Shown here piece by piece: positions 16,901 through 24,458 of a DNA stretch of 64,000 nucleotides. The notes beneath the pieces were generated by a model. That model ran no database searches, was not told the DNA's origin, and saw only the letters and a list, made by a program, of their open reading frames with translations. The stretch comes from Nostoc sp. C052. GTDB lineage: Bacteria; Cyanobacteriota; Cyanobacteriia; Cyanobacteriales; Nostocaceae. Location: positions 1,116,001 to 1,180,000 of the forward strand of contig NZ_CP040272.1 of the NCBI RefSeq assembly GCF_013393905.1. The letters are read 5' to 3'. Made by a program: the position numbers and the translations under genes. How positions within the stretch are numbered: the stretch's first letter is position 1; each line of letters opens with the position of its first letter.

Positions 16901-16933
16901 AGATCCCCGACTTCTCCAATAAGTCGGGGATCT
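16901..16933. terminator. Perfect 13-bp hairpin downstream of the phosphodiester-glycosidase-like gene
   Basis: AGATCCCCGACTT (16901-16913) pairs perfectly with AAGTCGGGGATCT (16921-16933) across a 7-base loop. It lies 41 bases beyond the stop of the minus-strand gene ending at 16974. A short T-rich run (ATTTTTA) follows on the plus strand, but there is no clean U-tract on the minus strand. It could be a bidirectional terminator or another palindromic repeat. Confidence 0.5.
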
Positions 16934-16973
16934 GAGTATTGTGATTTTTATAAATAAAGTAGGCTCGATATTT

Positions 16974-17900
16974 TTATTTTTTGTAAATCAAAAAAACTGA
17001 ACCAATCGGGCCAAGGTTTTCTACATAAGTTTTCTGGTTGTAATACAATCCTGGAGACATACCGCCATCAAATAAAATCCCTTCTTGAATCTGACCTAAA
17101 CAGTTATTGCTAGCTATACCTTCTAAGACATTATCAAACATATCTGGTAGTAATTCTTGATTAACTTGAGATAACTCAATATCTGAATTAGCTTTCAAGT
17201 CATTAACTAATAGAATGACATAGCCTTGATTAGTAATCGCTGCTAGAGAGCGGTTTTTAGCATTTTTACAAGCAAATTCTCCCAAGTCTTGACAAATATC
17301 TTTAAATTTACCCTGACGATAAAATCTGCCATTACCACCCACTAAATTGTAATTGAGAATATCGTTTTTTCTTCTACCTGTTTGGATAGTAGCCTGTCGC
17401 TGGTTGGGTATACCTCCTGATACCCCAAAGGAAGAACGTTTATTTTTAAATACTCCTGAATACTCTACGCCACGAGAAACATTTAAGCCCTGTGGTTTAT
17501 CATCAGTACCTATATAGTCAGCATTAATTGCGGCAATGGGTAGCTGTCCGTTTAATTTGGCATTTTCATCAGCGATGAGTTCATGAAACTGCTTTGCTAC
17601 ATATTCTTTACGCAATTTACCCTTAGCATCTTTGGCGTAGAGTTTATGAGATAGACCAAGGTTAACTTTGAAATCTAATTCTGCTGATTTGGGATTAAAA
17701 ATAATCACATTGTTAATCCCTCTGGGATTTTTTTTACCTTGATTATTGGTTTTAAAAAAATTAATACTGAACTTGGCATCTTTGCCAGGACAAGTTTTAG
17801 ATGCTTTTGAGACTGAATTTGCTTCAATTTCTTGACAACCTGATAATAAGCTTGCACCGATTATCAAGATAAATAACAAAAATAATTTTTTTGTAGACAT
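16974..17900 (-). CDS. Phosphodiester glycosidase-like (NAGPA/DUF2233) lipoprotein
   Basis: The likely start is the ATG at 17900 (MSTKKLF), giving 308 residues. An in-frame TTG at 17909 would add three. The N-terminus is a lipoprotein signal (hydrophobic stretch, then LLSGC), so the protein is probably anchored at a membrane. The body has the layout of the phosphodiester glycosidase domain: an early VIIFNPKSAELDF strand, AAINADYIG, a middle GGNGRFYRQG, and a C-terminal GILFDGGMSPGLYY, matching the family's N-x-(G/D)Y and LDGGxS(T)xL motifs. The substrate is unknown. The gene follows DUF4912 on the same strand, but a terminator-like hairpin lies directly before its start codon. Confidence 0.78.
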   Translation of the reverse strand: MSTKKLFLLFILIIGASLLSGCQEIEANSVSKASKTCPGKDAKFSINFFKTNNQGKKNPRGINNVIIFNPKSAELDFKVNLGLSHKLYAKDAKGKLRKEYVAKQFHELIADENAKLNGQLPIAAINADYIGTDDKPQGLNVSRGVEYSGVFKNKRSSFGVSGGIPNQRQATIQTGRRKNDILNYNLVGGNGRFYRQGKFKDICQDLGEFACKNAKNRSLAAITNQGYVILLVNDLKANSDIELSQVNQELLPDMFDNVLEGIASNNCLGQIQEGILFDGGMSPGLYYNQKTYVENLGPIGSVFLIYKK

Positions 17901-17907
17901 ATAATAC

Positions 17908-17936
17908 AAAAAACCGCTACAGAATTACTATAGCGG
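17908..17936 (-). terminator. Intrinsic terminator between DUF4912 and the glycosidase-like gene
   Basis: Read on the minus strand, CCGCTA (17936-17931) and TAGCGG (17919-17914) form a stem, extended by adjacent A-T pairs, followed at once by six T residues (17913-17908). This is the form of a Rho-independent terminator 47 bases after the DUF4912 stop. The next start codon, at 17900, is only 7 bases beyond the T-run. Confidence 0.75.
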
Positions 17937-17982
17937 GGAATAATTTAAAATTTCAGTCTGGAGTTAATCTGAGAACCAAAAC

Positions 17983-19230
17983 TTAAGGAAACCATTCTAA
18001 AACAGCTTCTTCTTTGGTGTTAGTATTCCGAGATGGTGTTTCACGATTAAATTTCATTTGAATTGATCGGGTTTGTTCACCATCAGCAGCTACAGCCAAA
18101 ATCGGATAGTCAATTAAACCATCTTGGAAGGACATCTGGAAACGGAATGTTCCATCTGGGTTTAGCTTAATTGGACGGCCACCAATGGTTACGGTAGCAT
18201 CAGGTTCGGTTGCACCGTAGACGATCAATTCAGCATCGGCAATTAACCAGAACTTGCGTGGACGCACTGGTACAGCAGAAGCCGAGAAGCCAACACCTGA
18301 CATTCCTGCACCGGAAGCGGTTAAGCCAGACGCCCACAGACCAACACCAGAGGGGAAAATGTAGGAGCTGAGAGCTTGTTCGGGGCGCGCTGAACCTGGT
18401 ACTTGATGCTGAGAACCAAAGATAGAACCAGCAACCCGTAGCGCTTCGGCAGATTCGGCTAAACCAAAGATTTGGTCGTAGATGGGGTTGCCGTTATTCA
18501 CAACAGTATTACCATTGGCGGTAGCTGCAACCTTCTTGGCAGGGGGAACTAGTTCGTATTGAGTCTTACCACGCAAATCTTCTTCAAAGTTGACAGTGAT
18601 GAAGACATCCTCTATCCAGTCAGAAGGATAGACGGGAGGAATGTGTACTCTCGATGAACGAGCTAGTACTAACCAGCGACCATCAGCAGTACGATAGCCG
18701 ATATCGATCACATAATCGCGATCGCTAACTGGAACTGGTAAATACCATTCTCTAGCTAGTTCATCAGCCGGATATTCTTGAATACTGTGGGGACTTTGGT
18801 ATTCGAGATCAACGTCGGTGACATCATAAATCCGCAGTGCCAGTTGTTGTCCCCCTTGGCGGCGCAGTTCCTCTTTGTGTTCATTGGGAACATCCCAGTA
18901 AGTGTAAGCCCACTGAGGATCGCGCGGTAAGAGTACAATCCGGCTGTCACCATAGCCAGATGGCAAATCTGCCAGTCCTTCATCAACATCAGCCAAAGAT
19001 CCACCAGTACGATCTTCCTGACCTAATTCAAACTTTGCAGCTTCCACGGTTTCTTGTGCCTCCAATGAACGAGATGGACTGAGTAAATTTTTGCTGCGCT
19101 GGACTTCTTGTATTGATGCCAGCAGTTGTGATTTACGCATTCGGCTATAGCGAGAGATGCTATATTCGCTAGCAACTTTGCGTAGTTGGCGTAAGGTCAT
19201 CTCCTCTAGTGGTGGGCGTTCTTTTGCCAT
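17983..19230 (-). CDS. DUF4912 protein with Rho N-terminal/SAP-like motif
   Basis: The protein has 415 residues and no signal peptide. Residues about 9-45 (MTLRQLRKVASEYSI, then RMRKSQLLASI) form the helix-extended-helix pattern of Rho-N/SAP domains, which bind nucleic acids. A DUF4912 domain follows (about 90-215), with PRDPQWAYTYWDVP, LRIYDVTDV, REWYLPVP, IDIGYR and ARSSRVHIPP. The C-terminal part has a Gly/Ser/Ala-rich segment and then ELIVYGATEPDATVTIGG, an immunoglobulin-like strand set. The architecture is common in cyanobacteria but its role is unknown. A binding function with carbohydrate-like beta domains is only inference. A clear intrinsic terminator follows. Confidence 0.88.
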   Translation of the reverse strand: MAKERPPLEEMTLRQLRKVASEYSISRYSRMRKSQLLASIQEVQRSKNLLSPSRSLEAQETVEAAKFELGQEDRTGGSLADVDEGLADLPSGYGDSRIVLLPRDPQWAYTYWDVPNEHKEELRRQGGQQLALRIYDVTDVDLEYQSPHSIQEYPADELAREWYLPVPVSDRDYVIDIGYRTADGRWLVLARSSRVHIPPVYPSDWIEDVFITVNFEEDLRGKTQYELVPPAKKVAATANGNTVVNNGNPIYDQIFGLAESAEALRVAGSIFGSQHQVPGSARPEQALSSYIFPSGVGLWASGLTASGAGMSGVGFSASAVPVRPRKFWLIADAELIVYGATEPDATVTIGGRPIKLNPDGTFRFQMSFQDGLIDYPILAVAADGEQTRSIQMKFNRETPSRNTNTKEEAVLEWFP

Positions 19231-19915
19231 TAATTTGGCCTCCAGTAGTTTAAGCGGTAAATGATTTCCCCTGGTTAAAGAATGCTATATAAAATGTCAT
19301 CCACTCCAGATGAATTTCTTATCCTGACTCCTGGTTTTGCCCAGTTTTTAAGTTTTTTAATCTGTTTTTAAATTGAGGTAACGTCCTTGCAATTCCTGAT
19401 CGTGCCAAAATTAGCATTTCTTTGGGATCGGAGGAGTTCTGTTTGTTAAGTCAATATTAACCACTAAGCATATCTAGGGATCAAGGGGTAAGAAGTAGGT
19501 TTTTTGCCTGTTTCACGAATTTATCAGCCATTTCGGGATCGCAATGTCATGCTTTCATAACATTACTGGCGAGTTTGAGATTACAGCATCGCCATAATAT
19601 AGATTTTTCATGACATTAAGCTGTGGGTTAGCCAAAAACTGCAATCCACTCAAAGGGATTGGCCCGGATTTCTCACGCACAGTGTAGGCTTTAGGGGAAG
19701 AGGAGTGTGGGGGTAAGGTGATTTCTAGGAAAGAATTTACCAATAGAGGTAGAATGTAGCCTTGATGCAAAACAAACAGGAGCAAGCATTTGGATACGTT
19801 AGCCACAGCAGGCACAGCCAAATCATTTTTAGGTGGTAAATTCTTTTTCGGAAATCACCTAATTAGTTCATCGGTAAATTATATAAAGTTATCTACTACA
19901 TACCTACAAACGTAT
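19231..19915. other. Intergenic region with no recognisable gene
   Basis: About 685 bases upstream of DUF4912. It presumably carries the promoter and a long leader for that gene. One 88-codon minus-strand frame (19555-19821) begins in it, but the translation resembles no family I know and shows no ribosome-binding site. Confidence 0.5.
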
Positions 19916-20209
19916 TTAAAATGTGCCATAAAAACCAATAAATATATCTTGCTCTAGCCCAGAAATAGCTAAACCAAATTGCTTTGATTATTCATCAAAC
20001 ACAATTTTATAATCTAAGTTTTTATCTTCTGGTATCTCCTCAAGTACAAGCTACAAATCAATTGTGCTACCCTCTTCAAAACCAATTTCATAAACTTTCT
20101 TTACAGGTTAAACTAGACATTTTTTTAAATCTACACCGTGAAAATTAGAACGTGACCAATCACCGTCAATTTCAGTTTCAATCAATTCAGTAATTTCTTT
20201 TGAAGTCAT
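19916..20209 (-). pseudogene. Decayed small gene interrupted by three in-frame stop codons
   Basis: From the ATG at 20209 the minus strand reads MTSKEITELIETEIDGDW and continues in one frame for 98 codons to a TAA at 19916. It is broken by TAA at 20110-20108 (codon 34), TAG at 20053-20051 (codon 53) and TAA at 19990-19988 (codon 74). Between the stops the reading stays protein-like (PVKKVYEIGFEEGSTIDL, LVLEEIPEDKNLDYKIVFDE, SKQFGLAISGLEQ). There is no frameshift, so decay looks recent and by point mutation. The family is not one I can name. It looks like a small acidic cytoplasmic protein. Confidence 0.72.
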
Positions 20210-20241
20210 TAGATTGCGAGACTGTAGCTCTATTGTTGATT

Positions 20242-20445
20242 ATGTATTATGCTGTAATACATGATTTTCCACTCCTCCTTGCAGCAATACTGGGCGAATA
20301 AATACTGGGCGAATACCAACCCCATCCAGGGGCAATGTTTCCCGGTATGCGCGGTGTAACTGAACATTTGACCCGATTCATGGCAGACAAGATTTTACGC
20401 GATGCCTGCAAGCGGATTGGGGCAATACTAGAGAAGCTAACATGA
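20242..20445 (+). pseudogene. Gene fragment broken by a 15-bp tandem duplication
   Basis: An ATG-initiated frame (MYYAVIHDFP, then LLAAILGE) hits TAA at 20299-20301 and then continues in frame as YQPHPGAMFPGMRGVTEHL and RFMADKILRDACKRIGAIL to TGA at 20443-20445. The 15-base unit AATACTGGGCGAATA occurs twice in a row (20286-20300 and 20301-20315), and the second copy creates the stop. Removing one unit restores an uninterrupted frame. I do not recognise the protein. The start of the original gene may be missing. Confidence 0.6.
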
Positions 20446-20524
20446 AGTGCCATGACTTGAGAACAAGACCCTAATCATTCAATTACTGACAAGAACTCTC
20501 CCCAAACCCCACTCCCCCCTTGTT

Positions 20525-20747
20525 GCGAGATAGTGCGACAATAGTGATTTGTACACCATTGGTGTCGCCTACCCAAATATTAAGCTAAACCTAAAAGCCG
20601 TTTCGTAAGTAGGAAAGCATCTTCAACGCGCTTTCCATCAGGATATAATTCACAAACTCGCTGTGCAGATAACATTTGTGGATCAAGAATATTAGTCAGA
20701 TAGTAATACCAAGTTGAACCGCATAATCCTGATGCTAGACAGAAATG
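20525..20747 (-). pseudogene. IS4-type transposase fragment
   Basis: Reading the minus strand from 20747 gives CLASGLCGSTWYYYLTNILD and then YPDGKRVEDAFLLTKRLLGLA to a TAA at 20582-20580. Continuing in a neighbouring frame gives VGDTNGVQITIVA. Together these match the middle of IS4-group transposases common in Nostocales, whose consensus runs RLLGLAYLWVGDTNGVQ. A stop and a frameshift have disabled it, and neither end of the element is visible. The next gene on the plus strand begins at 20874. Confidence 0.72.
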
Positions 20748-20873
20748 CTTAGTTTTATATCAGTTACAGTTACCAAAACTGCAACGGTTATGAAATCTCA
20801 GGCTGCTCAAGACTATTCTAAATAAGTAGAAACTTCAAATGTGACAAAACAAATTTAGTGTGAGGATTTAGCC

Positions 20874-22943
20874 GTGTCTTACCCGATTCTGTCCAAAATG
20901 TGGCAACGAGTCAGTATTATTGCACTGTTATTATTAATACCATCAATAGGAATTGCGATTTTACGTCAGTCTGCTACAGTTGCGATTCCAGCTAATCAGA
21001 CTCCTCCCAGTTCTAGCGTTCTACCCAATCACCCTGACTACCAAGCACTCCAGGGATTGGTAAAACAGTATAGTTGCGTTGTCTCCATCCAAAACTTTGG
21101 CACTCTTCCCATAACTCGAACTGAATTTGCCACAGTCTTGAATGACTGTCTAAATCGCATCAATGAGCTAGTAGCGACTGATCCCAAGATAGTTACCCAA
21201 GCAGATATAAAAACTCTACAACGCTTGCAGTCCGAATTCGCGCCGGAGTTAGCAATCCTCAGAAGTTCGATAAATGAATTAGATGCTCGTAATCTTACCA
21301 CTCCAACTCAGACTACCAGAGAACGTACTCTAGATGAGTCTACTCGAAAGACTCAACCCTTACCCACAGTTCTACCTGCTAGTATTCCGTCTAGGGCATC
21401 TGTGCAGGATCAACTTGTTAACCGCCCCGCAAGCCCTAAACTCCAAGCTGGTAGCAGTATTGGAAGAGTTGCACCCCAAGCTGAAACAGATAGCAAATTC
21501 AATACAGAAAACTACAACAGAATTGAGGATAATCCCTTTCATCGCGTCGGGAATGACCCTCTTTCAACCTTTTCTATTGATGTCGATACAGCATCTTACA
21601 GCAACGTGCGACGGTTTATTACTCAAGGGGAATTACCACCCAAAGATGCAGTGCGAATTGAGGAATTGATCAATTATTTTACCTACAATTATCCTCAACC
21701 AAAAGCCGAACGCCCTTTTTCTGTAACCACTGAAATTGCTGCTGCTCCCTGGAATTCTCAACATAAGATGGTACTGGTCGGTTTGCAAGGTAAACGTTTA
21801 GAGAGCGAAACCTTACCACCCAGCAACCTAGTATTTTTGATTGATGTCTCCGGTTCTATGGATGACCCTAACAAATTGCCCTTGGTGCAACAATCCTTGA
21901 AATTGCTAGTGAATAAACTGCGCCCTGAAGATCGGGTAAGTTTGGTAGTTTATGCTGGGAATGCTGGATTAGTATTACCTGCGACTCCAGGTAGTCAGAA
22001 ATCAAAAATTCTGGCGGCTATTGACCGCTTGGAGGCTGGAGGTTCCACTGCTGGCGGCCAGGGTATTGAACTAGCTTACAAGATAGCCAAACAAAACTTC
22101 CTCAAATCTGGCAATAACAGAGTAATTTTAGCCACCGATGGAGATTTTAACGTCGGGGTTTCCAGTGATGCCGACCTGACGCGATTAATTGAACAGAAGC
22201 GAGACCAGGGAATTTTCCTGACAGTGTTGGGATTTGGCACTGGCAACTATAAGGACGGAAAAATGGAGCAATTGGCTGATAAGGGTAACGGCAACTACGC
22301 TTACATCGATACCCTATTGGAAGCCAAAAAGGTTTTAGTTAACGATTTGAGGGGAACTCTGTTTACCATTGCCAAGGATGTGAAAATTCAGGTGGAATTT
22401 AATCCGGCGAAAGTTCAGGCATATCGGTTGATTGGCTACGAAAACCGCTTACTGCAAAACCAAGATTTCAATGACGATAAGAAAGATGCAGGGGATATTG
22501 GGGCTGGTCATTCTGTGACAGCACTTTATGAAATCATTCCTACTGGTACAAAGAGTGATGTGAAGCTGCCAGAGGTAGACCCCTTGCGATATCAGCGTTC
22601 TGGTGAAACTGCCTCGGATACTCTCGGCAATGAGTTGATGCAAGTAAAACTACGCTATAAGTTGCCCCAGGATAGCACCAGTCAATTAATTACCCAAACC
22701 ATCCAAGATGATGATGTAAGAGCCGACCAGATACCCTCTACAAACCTGAGATTTGCTGCTGCGGTTGCTACCTTTGGGATGGTTTTACGTGACTCTGAGT
22801 ATAAGGGGAATGCTAATTATGATTTGGTGATGAAATTGGCAACCCAAGGAAAGGGGGAAGACCAAGAAGGTTATCGAGATGAGTTTATTCGTCTGGTGGA
22901 GCAATCTAGGGCGTTGATTGCCAGGACGGGGAGTAGGGAGTAG
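20874..22943 (+). CDS. Exported VWA-domain protein (YfbK/DUF3520-like) with SLH-like segment
   Basis: The GTG at 20874 is preceded by GAGGA with 7-base spacing, giving 689 residues. A signal/anchor helix (about 10-30) is followed by an SLH-like segment (about 50-100: YQALQGLVKQYSCVVS, ITRTEFATVLNDCLNRINE) as seen in cyanobacterial outer-membrane porins. A long Ser/Thr/Pro linker leads to the VWA module with the MIDAS motif DVSGSMD at Asp324, preceded by the YfbK-type region (PFHRVGNDPLSTFSIDVDT). The C-terminus is the DUF3520-like beta region. It is likely a periplasmic or envelope-facing metal-dependent adhesion or scaffold protein. It has no operon partner. Confidence 0.85.
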   Translation: MSYPILSKMWQRVSIIALLLLIPSIGIAILRQSATVAIPANQTPPSSSVLPNHPDYQALQGLVKQYSCVVSIQNFGTLPITRTEFATVLNDCLNRINELVATDPKIVTQADIKTLQRLQSEFAPELAILRSSINELDARNLTTPTQTTRERTLDESTRKTQPLPTVLPASIPSRASVQDQLVNRPASPKLQAGSSIGRVAPQAETDSKFNTENYNRIEDNPFHRVGNDPLSTFSIDVDTASYSNVRRFITQGELPPKDAVRIEELINYFTYNYPQPKAERPFSVTTEIAAAPWNSQHKMVLVGLQGKRLESETLPPSNLVFLIDVSGSMDDPNKLPLVQQSLKLLVNKLRPEDRVSLVVYAGNAGLVLPATPGSQKSKILAAIDRLEAGGSTAGGQGIELAYKIAKQNFLKSGNNRVILATDGDFNVGVSSDADLTRLIEQKRDQGIFLTVLGFGTGNYKDGKMEQLADKGNGNYAYIDTLLEAKKVLVNDLRGTLFTIAKDVKIQVEFNPAKVQAYRLIGYENRLLQNQDFNDDKKDAGDIGAGHSVTALYEIIPTGTKSDVKLPEVDPLRYQRSGETASDTLGNELMQVKLRYKLPQDSTSQLITQTIQDDDVRADQIPSTNLRFAAAVATFGMVLRDSEYKGNANYDLVMKLATQGKGEDQEGYRDEFIRLVEQSRALIARTGSRE

Positions 22944-23136
22944 AGAGTGGTGTAAGCTGTTGTGGTTATATGTTTGCACATTGAGGCGGCAGGGTAGCAG
23001 GGTGCAGGGTGCAAGGGAGAGGATTTACAGGTTTTGCCTAATCATGCTTGTGATGCAATTTGCAGACGCAACAGCTTAGTTCAATTACTTGAAAAGCACT
23101 ATAGCGTTTCCCGACCTAGTAAGGTACAGCCGTAGG

Positions 23137-23233
23137 CAATACCTTTCGGTTAAGGGGAAAAGGGAAAAGAAAAACCTTTAACCTTTACCCCAAACCCAAT
23201 TTCAAGTTAAAAATGCTTAACCGAGCAGTATTG
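23137..23233. repeat. CAATACT/AGTATTG miniature element, copy 2
   Basis: It begins CAATACCTTTCGGTTAAGG and ends CTTAACCGAGCAGTATTG, so the ends form an imperfect inverted repeat of about 18 bases. The interior matches the copies at 16696 and 43209 (AACCTTTAACCTTTACCCC). Confidence 0.8.
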
Positions 23234-23259
23234 CACCCGTAGGCGCACATCTGTACATT

Positions 23260-23354
23260 GGTGTCAACTTAAGGTAAAACCGCTTGTCCGCTGGGAATTT
23301 CAATTCCCGGCGGGCATGGAAGCCAACAGATAATATTCAGCTTAAGTTGACACC
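23260..23354. repeat. GGTGTCAACTTAA miniature element, copy 1 (short form)
   Basis: The ends are perfect 13-base inverted repeats, GGTGTCAACTTAA (23260-23272) and TTAAGTTGACACC (23342-23354). The interior has CCGCTTGTCCG and TTCAATTCCCGGCGGGCATG, then ATGGAAGCCAACA. Compared with copies at 35716 and 45156 it lacks the middle 100-150 bases, so it is an internally deleted member. Confidence 0.85.
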
Positions 23355-23376
23355 TATGCTTATGGACGCTCATATT

Positions 23377-23422
23377 GCCCACCCCACAAGAGTTAATTGA
23401 ATATTTTTTATTTGGAAGTCCC
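23377..23422. repeat. Half copy of the GGGACTTCC/GAGTTCCC element
   Basis: GCCCACCCCACAAGAG through GGAAGTCCC matches, in reverse, the left half of the full element at 51252-51345. It lies 22 bases from the end of a GGTGTCAACTTAA element. The other half appears next to another GGTGTCAACTTAA copy at 35976. Confidence 0.65.
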
Positions 23423-23504
23423 TTAGTAAAAAAATCAAACAGCTTCGCTATCGAGCGTCTTGATTCTGAATTCTTCTTCAATATCTTTCCAGAGTCCGAA
23501 ACAG

Positions 23505-24275
23505 ATGAAACAACTAGCAACTGAATCACCATCCACCTGGCGTTTCATCCCAATGCTTCAGACATCGGGAGCAGTGCAAATGGCGATCGATGCTTGGTTG
23601 TTCAACCAATATGAAAAGAGACAGCACCCACCTACCCTGCGTTTTTATACCTGGTATCCTTATGCTCTCTCTTTGGGACATCTGCAAAAACAATGGCCTA
23701 CCCAGTGGCATAATCTGATTTACCAAGGACAGGCACTCGATCTAGTTCGTCGTCCAACAGGAGGTAGAGCTGTTCTCCACCAAGGAGACTTAAGCTACAC
23801 CCTAATTACCTCAGCTAGTACTGGAAAAAGCTGGGGTACTTATGAAACAATTTGTAACTTTTTAATTCAAGGCTGGCAAAGCTTGGGTATTGAGTTAAAT
23901 TATGGTTCTGCTGGACGGGGTTACATTCACAATCCCAGTTGCTTTAATACAGCAACCGCAGCTGACTTAGTTACTACCGATGGAAGTAAATTTATTGGTA
24001 GCGCCCAACGCAAGGGGAAAAATACTATTCTTCAACATGGCTCGATGATTTTGTCTACAGATAAAGGTTTATTTGAGGAAATCTTTGAACAACCAGCACC
24101 GTGGAATACCTCACTTTGCAACACACAGGAAGAGGATGGCTGGATTGTCAAGATTGTGGATACCTTGACAGAAAGGGCAAAACAGTACTTTGACATAGAA
24201 GTAGTTACCCAACCATTCACCGAGCTTGAATGGCAAGATATCCTCAAATTGCGATCGCTGTATGAAGTGCGTTAG
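23505..24275 (+). CDS. Lipoate/octanoate transferase family protein (LplA/LipM-like)
   Basis: I take the ATG at 23505 as the start (MKQLATESP, 256 residues). The alternative TTG at 23460 reads through 15 residues of no clear character. The fold motifs of the biotin/lipoate ligase family are present: RFYTWYPYALSLGH near the start, RRPTGGRAVLHQGDLSYTL (lipoyl-binding loop), and KFIGSAQRKGKNTILQHGSM with the conserved Lys. SCFNTATAADLV places a Cys where LipM-type octanoyltransferases have their catalytic Cys, so octanoyl transfer is as likely as ATP-dependent lipoate ligation. The role is lipoylation of 2-oxoacid dehydrogenases or glycine-cleavage H protein. The gene is not in an operon. Confidence 0.83.
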   Translation: MKQLATESPSTWRFIPMLQTSGAVQMAIDAWLFNQYEKRQHPPTLRFYTWYPYALSLGHLQKQWPTQWHNLIYQGQALDLVRRPTGGRAVLHQGDLSYTLITSASTGKSWGTYETICNFLIQGWQSLGIELNYGSAGRGYIHNPSCFNTATAADLVTTDGSKFIGSAQRKGKNTILQHGSMILSTDKGLFEEIFEQPAPWNTSLCNTQEEDGWIVKIVDTLTERAKQYFDIEVVTQPFTELEWQDILKLRSLYEVR

Positions 24276-24397
24276 CGTAGCTCACCGTAAGTATCACCTG
24301 TTCCAAAACTTTAGATTATCTAGGAAATACGTAGAAAGCCAAAGTTTTTTGTAAGTTAAATCGCTATACAGCGTAGTTTTGCAGCCCGAATAAAAGG

Positions 24398-24446
24398 TTG
24401 ACATTTTCATTTACATCATTTAGTGTAAACTGATTAAAATGTAAAT
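24398..24446 (+). promoter_or_regulatory. Putative promoter and triple operator of the pPIWI_RE island
   Basis: A consensus -35 box TTGACA lies at 24398-24403. Three related 8-base sites follow: ATTTACAT (24409-24416), GTGTAAAC (24423-24430) and ATGTAAAT (24439-24446). The first and third are exact reverse complements, and the middle one shares the TGTAAA core. Their centres are 14 and 16 bases apart. They cover the region where the -10 box should be and end 12 bases before the first start codon, so a repressor bound here could block transcription. No regulator gene is adjacent. Confidence 0.55.
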
Positions 24447-24458
24447 TAAATTGTAGCC

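Larger units (their letters stand above)
22944..23504. other. Repeat cluster between VWA and lipoyl-transferase genes
   Basis: This gap holds G-rich low-complexity DNA (GCAGGGTGCAGGGTGCAAGG near 22990), a CAATACT element (23137-23233), a GGTGTCAACTTAA element (23260-23354) and a half copy of the GGGACTTCC element (23377-23422). I see no gene in it. Confidence 0.7.

Noticed and set aside
16702..16935. 77-codon plus-strand frame after the secreted protein
   Set aside because: It is the translation of a CAATACT repeat and the following hairpin, with low-complexity Gly/Lys composition.
19555..19821. 88-codon minus-strand frame
   Set aside because: No ribosome-binding site, no domain and unremarkable composition. 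Kept as gap text only.
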